Assembly (NCBI RefSeq): GCF_028689295.1
Contig: NZ_JAQTWL010000001.1
Coordinates: 124,001-188,000, forward strand
DNA length: 64,000 nucleotides
Direction: 5' to 3'
From: Rhodoferax sp.
Lineage (GTDB): Bacteria; Pseudomonadota; Gammaproteobacteria; Burkholderiales; Burkholderiaceae_C
The notes beneath the pieces are model-generated. The model was not told the DNA's origin, ran no database searches, and saw only the letters and a list, made by a program, of their open reading frames with translations. This document shows, piece by piece, positions 59,040-64,000 of the stretch. How positions within the stretch are numbered: the first letter of the stretch is position 1; every line of letters begins with the position of its first letter. Both the position numbers and the translations under genes were made by a program.

Positions 59040-59372
59040 ATGAGCTTTGAAATCAACGGCAAGACCTACGACACCGACGAAGAGGGTTATCTGCTGAACC
59101 TGGCCGAATGGACCACCGAGGCGGCCGCGCATCTGGCCGAAGAAGAAAAAGTGCCGCTCACCGACAACCATTGGGAAGTGATCAACTTCCTGCGCGAGTA
59201 CTACAACGAGTACCAGATTGCTCCGGCGGTGCGCGTACTGACCAAGGCCATTGGCAAAAAATTTGGCGAAGAAAAAGGCAACAGCAAATACCTGTACGAC
59301 CTGTTCCCCTATGGCCCGGCCAAACAGGCTTGCAAGATTGCCGGTTTGCCCAAACCCACCGGCTGTATCTGA
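59040..59372 (+). CDS. dsrC: Sulfur carrier DsrC
   Basis: The 110-residue swinging-arm substrate of DsrAB. Both conserved cysteines of the C-terminal arm are present, Cys98 and Cys109 (QACKIAGLPKPTGCI). The DsrC core motif SKYLYDLFPYGPAKQ is intact. It shuttles persulfide sulfur from DsrEFH to DsrAB, and the DsrMKJOP complex is thought to reoxidise it. Two DsrC-like paralogues with missing cysteines lie at 49454 and 53929. Confidence 0.98.
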   Translation: MSFEINGKTYDTDEEGYLLNLAEWTTEAAAHLAEEEKVPLTDNHWEVINFLREYYNEYQIAPAVRVLTKAIGKKFGEEKGNSKYLYDLFPYGPAKQACKIAGLPKPTGCI

Positions 59373-59409
59373 TTTGACGTGAACCTTTAACGAACTTGCA
59401 GGCTCGCCC

Positions 59410-60144
59410 ATGTCCACCTTGACGGTCATTTATGCACTGCTGTTTTATGTCGCTACTGCGGTGTTGGTGCTGGGTGTGGCTGGCAAAATTCGTACCTATG
59501 CAAAATCTCCGGCACCGCTGAAGATTCCCACCACGCCAGCGCCCACCACTGCTTCTGGCGTGGTTTGGCGCATGGCGCGTGAGGTGGTCTTTTTCGAGAG
59601 CCTGTTCAAGTCCAGCAAGTGGACCTGGATTTTTGGCTGGCTGTTCCATGTGACGCTGTTAATGGTCACTTTGCGCCATTTGCGCTACTTTCAGGAACCT
59701 GTCTGGTTGCCGGTGCAATTGGTGCAGCCGTTTGGCGTGATGGCTGGTTTTGCGATGGTCGCAGCCTTGGGCGGTTTGTGGGCGCGGCGCCGGTTGGTGG
59801 ACCGGGTGCGTTATATCTCCACGCCCTCAGACCATCTGATGCTGGCACTGCTGCTGGCGATCGGGCTCAGCGGTCTGACCATGCGTTTCGTGGCGCACAC
59901 CGACATCGTCGCCCTCAAGGCTTTTGTGCTGGGCCTGATGCGTTTTAACTGGCAGCCCTTGCCCGCTGATCCGGTGCTGCTGGTGCATCTGGCGCTGGTG
60001 GCCCTGCTCATGATCATTTTTCCGATCAGCAAACTGCTGCATGCGCCCGGACTGTTTTTCAGCCCGACCCGCAATCAGGCTGACAACGCCCGTGAAGTTC
60101 GCCATATTTCGGCCTGGGCAGCCGCGCTGGATAAAAAAGCCTGA
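59410..60144 (+). CDS. dsrM: DsrM, membrane cytochrome b subunit
   Basis: A 244-residue integral membrane protein with about five hydrophobic segments, related to the gamma subunit of nitrate reductase. Histidines for b-heme are visible in FHVTLLMVTLRHL and LVHLALVALLMIIF. It anchors the DsrMKJOP complex and links cytoplasmic DsrK to the quinone pool. The gene starts 37 bp after dsrC and ends 9 bp before dsrK. Confidence 0.95.
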   Translation: MSTLTVIYALLFYVATAVLVLGVAGKIRTYAKSPAPLKIPTTPAPTTASGVVWRMAREVVFFESLFKSSKWTWIFGWLFHVTLLMVTLRHLRYFQEPVWLPVQLVQPFGVMAGFAMVAALGGLWARRRLVDRVRYISTPSDHLMLALLLAIGLSGLTMRFVAHTDIVALKAFVLGLMRFNWQPLPADPVLLVHLALVALLMIIFPISKLLHAPGLFFSPTRNQADNAREVRHISAWAAALDKKA

Positions 60145-60153
60145 GCACACACC

Positions 60154-61647
60154 ATGGCAACTGCTGCGTTCGAAACCCCCAAGCTGAAGAGTTATCCGGT
60201 CATCCCCCTGATCCAGGTCGGGGCGATGTCGCACATCAAGTCGTTTCCTGCGGCGAGTCCGATCCAGAAATCCCTGGGGTTCCCTGAAGAACTGGTGGCA
60301 GACTGGCAGGACAAGGCGATTGCCAAAATGGGCGAGTTGCTGGGCAAATATCGCTCACTGCAGGTGTACATGGATGCTTGCGTGCATTGCGGTGCCTGCT
60401 CTGACAAATGCCATTATTTCCTCGGTTCAGGCGACCCCAAGAACATGCCGGTGGCACGCCAGGACCTGATGCGCAAGGTCTATCGCCGTTACTTCACCTT
60501 TGCCGGCAAGCATTTTCCCAAGCTGGTGGGCGCGGTGGACCTGACGCGCGAGGTGCTCGACGAGTGGTACAGTTATTACAACCAGTGTTCCGAATGCCGC
60601 CGCTGCTCGGTGTTTTGCCCCTACGGCATCGACACCGCCGAGGTCACCATGGCGGCGCGCGAGATCATGGACTCGATTGGCTTGGGGCAGAAGTACTCCA
60701 ACGAGATCATCGGCAAGGTGCACCGCATCGGCAACAACCTGGGCCTGCCGGGCCCGGCGCTGATCAACACACTCGAAGGCCTGGAAGAAGACACCAAGGA
60801 CGATACCGGTGTCGATGTCAAGTTTCCGATCGACGTCAAGGGTGCCGAGGTATTGCTCGTCACGCCTTCGGCCGACTTTTTCTCGGAGCCGCATGTGGAA
60901 AGCCTGATTGGCTACGCCAAGGTTTTCCATGCCGCAGGCATCAGCTGGACGCTGAGTTCGCACGCCTCGGAGGCCGGCAACTTTGGCATGTTCATCGGCA
61001 ATTACGAGCAGATGCGCTCGATCTCGATGCGTGTCAAGGAGGCGGCGCTGGAACTCGGCGTGAAGCGCATTGTGGTGGGCGAATGCGGCCATGCCTGGCG
61101 CGTGGCCTACAGCTTCTGGAACACCCTGATCGGGCCGTTCGACTACCTTGACCCGCGCTATCCGGTACCCCAGCACATTTGCGAGTTCACCGACGACCTG
61201 ATCCAGCGCGGCGCGCTGCAGTTCGACAAGGAAGCCAACGACAATCGCATCGTCACCTTCCACGATTCGTGCAATGTGGCGCGGGCCTCGCGCATGGGTA
61301 ACATGCCGGGCGGCCAGTTTGTCATTCCCCGGCGCATCATCACCTCGGTGGCCAATCATTTTTACGACATGGCGCCAGAGACGATCAAGGAAGGCACGTT
61401 TTGCTGCGGTGGTGGCGGCGGCCTGCTGACCGACGACCTGATCGAACTGCGGGTCAAGGGCGCGCTGCCCCGCATGGAAGCCCTGAAGAATGTCGTGGAC
61501 GATCACGGCGTCAATTTCATGGCCACCATTTGCGCCATTTGCAAGGCCCAATTTACCAAAGTCCTGCCGTATTACGGCTTCGACATGAGCATGGTGGGCG
61601 GTGTCCACCAGTTGGTCAGCAAGGCGATTCGCCTGGGTGACAAATAG
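60154..61647 (+). CDS. dsrK: DsrK, Fe-S subunit with CCG domains
   Basis: A 497-residue cytoplasmic-side HdrD-like protein, the catalytic part that interacts with DsrC. Two [4Fe-4S] ferredoxin motifs (CVHCGACSDKCHYF, CSECRRCSVFCPYG) are followed by two CCG-type regions (FHDSCNVARASRMG and FCCGGGGG) that bind the non-cubane cluster. ATG at 60154 starts ATAAFETPKLKS. It belongs to the DsrMKJOP complex with the neighbouring dsrM and dsrJ. Confidence 0.97.
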   Translation: MATAAFETPKLKSYPVIPLIQVGAMSHIKSFPAASPIQKSLGFPEELVADWQDKAIAKMGELLGKYRSLQVYMDACVHCGACSDKCHYFLGSGDPKNMPVARQDLMRKVYRRYFTFAGKHFPKLVGAVDLTREVLDEWYSYYNQCSECRRCSVFCPYGIDTAEVTMAAREIMDSIGLGQKYSNEIIGKVHRIGNNLGLPGPALINTLEGLEEDTKDDTGVDVKFPIDVKGAEVLLVTPSADFFSEPHVESLIGYAKVFHAAGISWTLSSHASEAGNFGMFIGNYEQMRSISMRVKEAALELGVKRIVVGECGHAWRVAYSFWNTLIGPFDYLDPRYPVPQHICEFTDDLIQRGALQFDKEANDNRIVTFHDSCNVARASRMGNMPGGQFVIPRRIITSVANHFYDMAPETIKEGTFCCGGGGGLLTDDLIELRVKGALPRMEALKNVVDDHGVNFMATICAICKAQFTKVLPYYGFDMSMVGGVHQLVSKAIRLGDK

Positions 61648-61691
61648 CCCTGCCGTTCATATTTTCAAGCATAAAACCAGGAGACTCCGAC

Positions 61692-63650
61692 ATGTCTGCG
61701 AATCCAGAGGCCATTTCCGCCAAACCCATGAACTTCCGCCGCTACAAAGACGGCGATACCAAGGTCAAGACCTGGCAAGCGCAAATTTTTGATGCCGGTC
61801 ATTCGCACAAATGCCCCACCTATATCCAGAGCACGCCGCCCTGCCAGGGCAGTTGCCCCGCTGGTGAAGACATTCGCGGCTACCTCAACATCGTGCGCGG
61901 CATCGAGAAACCACCGGCCGGAATGGTCTGGCAAGAGTACGCGTTTCGCCGCCTGACCGAGGCCAATCCGTTTCCGTCGGTGATGGGGCGGGTCTGCCCG
62001 GCACCTTGCGAGTCAGGCTGCAACCGTAACCAGCTTGAGGACTTTGTCGGCATCAACTCGGTCGAGCATTTCCTGGGCGACTATGCCATCAAGAACAAAC
62101 TGGCCTACATCAAGCCGGCGCAACTCACCGGCAAAACCGTTGCGGTCATTGGCGGCGGCCCGGCCGGCATGTCAACCGCCTACCAGTTGGCCCTCAAGGG
62201 CCACTCGGTCACCATTTTTGACGAGCGTGCAGAGCTCGGCGGCATGATGCGTTATGGCATTCCGGGCTTTCGCACACCGCGTGATGTGCTTGACGCCGAG
62301 ATCCAGCGCATTCTGGACCTCGGGGTCAGCGTCCGCATGAATTGCCGCATTGGCACCGACATCACGATGGCGCAGATTCGCGAGCAGTTCAACGCGGTGT
62401 TCCTGGGTCTGGGCGCGCAGGCCGGCCGGGCCTTGCCGGTGGAGGGTGCCGATGCGCCCAACTGCGTCACCGCCACTTCGTTCCTGAAGGCCTTCAATGA
62501 CGGCCGTCTGCGCCATGTGGGCAAGCGCGTGGTGGTGATCGGCGGTGGCGACACCTCGATCGACGTGGCCACGGTGGCGCGTCGCCTGGGTCACATCGAC
62601 AAGATCAACGAGTCTGACCGCCCCGAGCACGCCATTGCCGGCCATGTGGCCCACGACGTGGCAGCCGCTTCGGTACGCCAGGGAGCCGAGGTCACGTTGA
62701 CCACCATTTTTGACATCGAAAAAATGCAGGCCTCCAGACACGAGGTCGAGCACGCCTTGTCCGAAGGCATCACCATCCGCGGTGGGATGGCGCCGGTGGC
62801 CGTGATCCGTGGCGAAGACGGCCGTGCCGTGGCCTTGCGCATCATGCGCTGCGAGGCCAAGATAGTGAGCGGACGACTTGAGATCAAGAACATCGAAGGT
62901 ACTGAAGAAGACATCCCTGCCGATTTGATCGTCTCGGCAATTGGTCAGGCGGTGGACTTTACCGGCCTCGAAGAGTTCAACAACGGCAAGGGCGCCATCA
63001 ATTCCGACAAGAACTACCAGGTGCAGGGCCAGCCCGGCTTCTTCGTCGGCGGCGATGTGGTGCGCCCGCATTTGTTGACCACGGCCATTGGCCATGGCGC
63101 CATTGCGGCCGATGGCATTGACCGCTTCCTTCAGCATGAAGCGCTGGAAAAGCGTCCAAAAATCGACGTGCACACCTTTGATTTGACGCGCAAGTTGATC
63201 GAAAAGGGTCTATCCCTCACCGAGGTTCATGAACCCACTCGTGGCACTGACAAGAGCACTGCGGCCATTCATAATTTTGACAACCGCTCGGATCGCTATG
63301 TAATCTCGCACAAGGAATTGTTCTTGGGGCATTTCGGCTTTGCACCGCGAAATAAGCGGGGCATCGTGTCGCTGACTGCTGAAGAAGCGCTGGACAACTT
63401 CGAGGAACGCCTGCAACCCCTGCTGGAAGCGCAGACGGTGGCCGAGGCCAAGCGCTGCATGAGTTGTGGGCAATGTTTCGAGTGCGACAACTGCGTGGTG
63501 TATTGCCCGCAGGTGGCGGTGTTCAAGGTGCCCAAGGCCAAGGCCACCATCGGCCGCTATGTGGATACCGACTACAGCAAGTGTATTGGCTGCCACATCT
63601 GTGCCGACGTCTGCCCCACGGGTTATATCCAGATGGGCTTGGGGGAATAA
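61692..63650 (+). CDS. dsrL: DsrL, NAD(P)H:acceptor oxidoreductase
   Basis: A 652-residue iron-sulfur flavoprotein like the small subunit of glutamate synthase. The N-terminal cluster region CQGSCPAGEDIRGYL is followed by two nucleotide-binding parts (VAVIGGGPAGMSTAYQLA and VVVIGGGDTSIDVATVARRL), and a C-terminal di-cluster ferredoxin domain (CMSCGQCFECDNCVVYC, CIGCHICADVCPTGY). DsrL is required for rDsr in sulfur oxidisers and marks the reverse pathway. It lies 44 bp after dsrK. Confidence 0.97.
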   Translation: MSANPEAISAKPMNFRRYKDGDTKVKTWQAQIFDAGHSHKCPTYIQSTPPCQGSCPAGEDIRGYLNIVRGIEKPPAGMVWQEYAFRRLTEANPFPSVMGRVCPAPCESGCNRNQLEDFVGINSVEHFLGDYAIKNKLAYIKPAQLTGKTVAVIGGGPAGMSTAYQLALKGHSVTIFDERAELGGMMRYGIPGFRTPRDVLDAEIQRILDLGVSVRMNCRIGTDITMAQIREQFNAVFLGLGAQAGRALPVEGADAPNCVTATSFLKAFNDGRLRHVGKRVVVIGGGDTSIDVATVARRLGHIDKINESDRPEHAIAGHVAHDVAAASVRQGAEVTLTTIFDIEKMQASRHEVEHALSEGITIRGGMAPVAVIRGEDGRAVALRIMRCEAKIVSGRLEIKNIEGTEEDIPADLIVSAIGQAVDFTGLEEFNNGKGAINSDKNYQVQGQPGFFVGGDVVRPHLLTTAIGHGAIAADGIDRFLQHEALEKRPKIDVHTFDLTRKLIEKGLSLTEVHEPTRGTDKSTAAIHNFDNRSDRYVISHKELFLGHFGFAPRNKRGIVSLTAEEALDNFEERLQPLLEAQTVAEAKRCMSCGQCFECDNCVVYCPQVAVFKVPKAKATIGRYVDTDYSKCIGCHICADVCPTGYIQMGLGE

Positions 63651-63654
63651 GCTC

Positions 63655-64000
63655 ATGTTGCGGCGCACATGGTTTTCCTTTGTTCGCCTGTGTCTGGCGC
63701 TTACTGTCGGCCTGGTTTTAGGCGCGGGTTTGACGGCCGTCGCACAGACATCCCCGGCTGGCGCCAGTCAAGGTTTGCAACCCATGATCGAAAAAGCGCG
63801 AGGGGGGCAATGTGTGGAAGAACCCGCGTTCATGCGCCGCAATCACATGAAACTTCTGATACATCAGCGTGATGACACGCTTCGCGGTGGCATTCGCACC
63901 GGCAAGCACTCATTGAAAGCGTGCATTACCTGTCATGCCAGCCAGACCAGTCAAAGCGTGAATGCCGAACCAGGCAATTTTTGTCAGAGTTGCCACAGCT
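63655..64000 (+). CDS. dsrJ: DsrJ, triheme cytochrome c (runs off right edge)
   Basis: The first about 115 codons of the periplasmic triheme subunit of DsrMKJOP. A signal peptide (SFVRLCLALTVGLVLGAGLT) is followed by GQCVEEPAFMRRNHM, which holds the Cys thought to be an unusual heme ligand in DsrJ. Then come two heme-binding motifs, CITCH and CQSCH. The gene starts 4 bp after dsrL and continues past the window, where dsrO and dsrP would be expected. Confidence 0.92.
   Translation, partial: MLRRTWFSFVRLCLALTVGLVLGAGLTAVAQTSPAGASQGLQPMIEKARGGQCVEEPAFMRRNHMKLLIHQRDDTLRGGIRTGKHSLKACITCHASQTSQSVNAEPGNFCQSCHS

Overview
The window looks like the chromosome of a betaproteobacterium of the order Burkholderiales, most likely Comamonadaceae (Rhodoferax/Polaromonas-like). 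This rests on recalled protein similarity and gene order (recO-pdxJ-acpS-nagZ, dusB-fis-purH, yqgE-ruvX-pyrR-pyrB-pyrC'); no 16S gene is present. Most of the window is high-G+C housekeeping sequence, broken by lower-G+C accessory blocks, and it ends in a reverse dissimilatory sulfite reductase (rdsr) cluster. The lineage therefore carries genes for oxidising stored or reduced sulfur.

Layout. 1-16.6 kb is core: recO end, pdxJ, acpS, nagZ, yciH, a YgjP-type metallopeptidase, miaB, an rhlE-like helicase, tRNA-Met, enoyl-CoA hydratase, an M61 peptidase, dsbC, a UbiH-like hydroxylase, ychF, a YqaA membrane protein, dusB-fis and purH. 16.6-20.4 kb is accessory: an orphan protein with a PD-(D/E)XK-like nuclease motif, a glutathione transferase and a small orphan. 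20.4-29.9 kb is a nitrogen-scavenging locus. Divergent amiC-amiR genes (ligand sensor and ANTAR antiterminator) face a Urt-type ABC importer, a formamidase/acetamidase and an SDR dehydrogenase. The importer leader has a sigma-54 promoter followed by a terminator that AmiR probably overrides.

30.1-37.0 kb is core again: hemL, rubredoxin, photolyase, yqgE-ruvX-pyrR-pyrB and a catalytically degenerate dihydroorotase-like pyrC'. 37.0-42.9 kb is a lower-G+C island holding two uncharacterised two-gene units: an NdpA-like protein with a RelA/SpoT-like synthetase, and an OLD-like ATPase with a PLD-like protein. A transposase remnant lies between them. 42.9-45.7 kb holds a divergent ferric-iron ABC transporter pair with a Fur-like box.

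45.7-64 kb is a sulfur region. It begins with a cysteine-bearing ArsR-type repressor and tusA-dsrE2-(periplasmic protein)-yeeE-trx-tusE, which suggests sulfane-sulfur trafficking. A nine-gene minus-strand operon follows. It encodes a Cas6-like RAMP protein with no CRISPR array, a DsrC paralogue without its two redox cysteines, an unusual HTH-ferredoxin-FNR reductase, a TauD-like dioxygenase, a LexA-fold protein and several uncharacterised small proteins. Divergent from it is dsrABEFHCMKLJ, truncated in dsrJ by the window edge. The accessory operon beside dsrA and the two island gene pairs are the least explained parts of the window.
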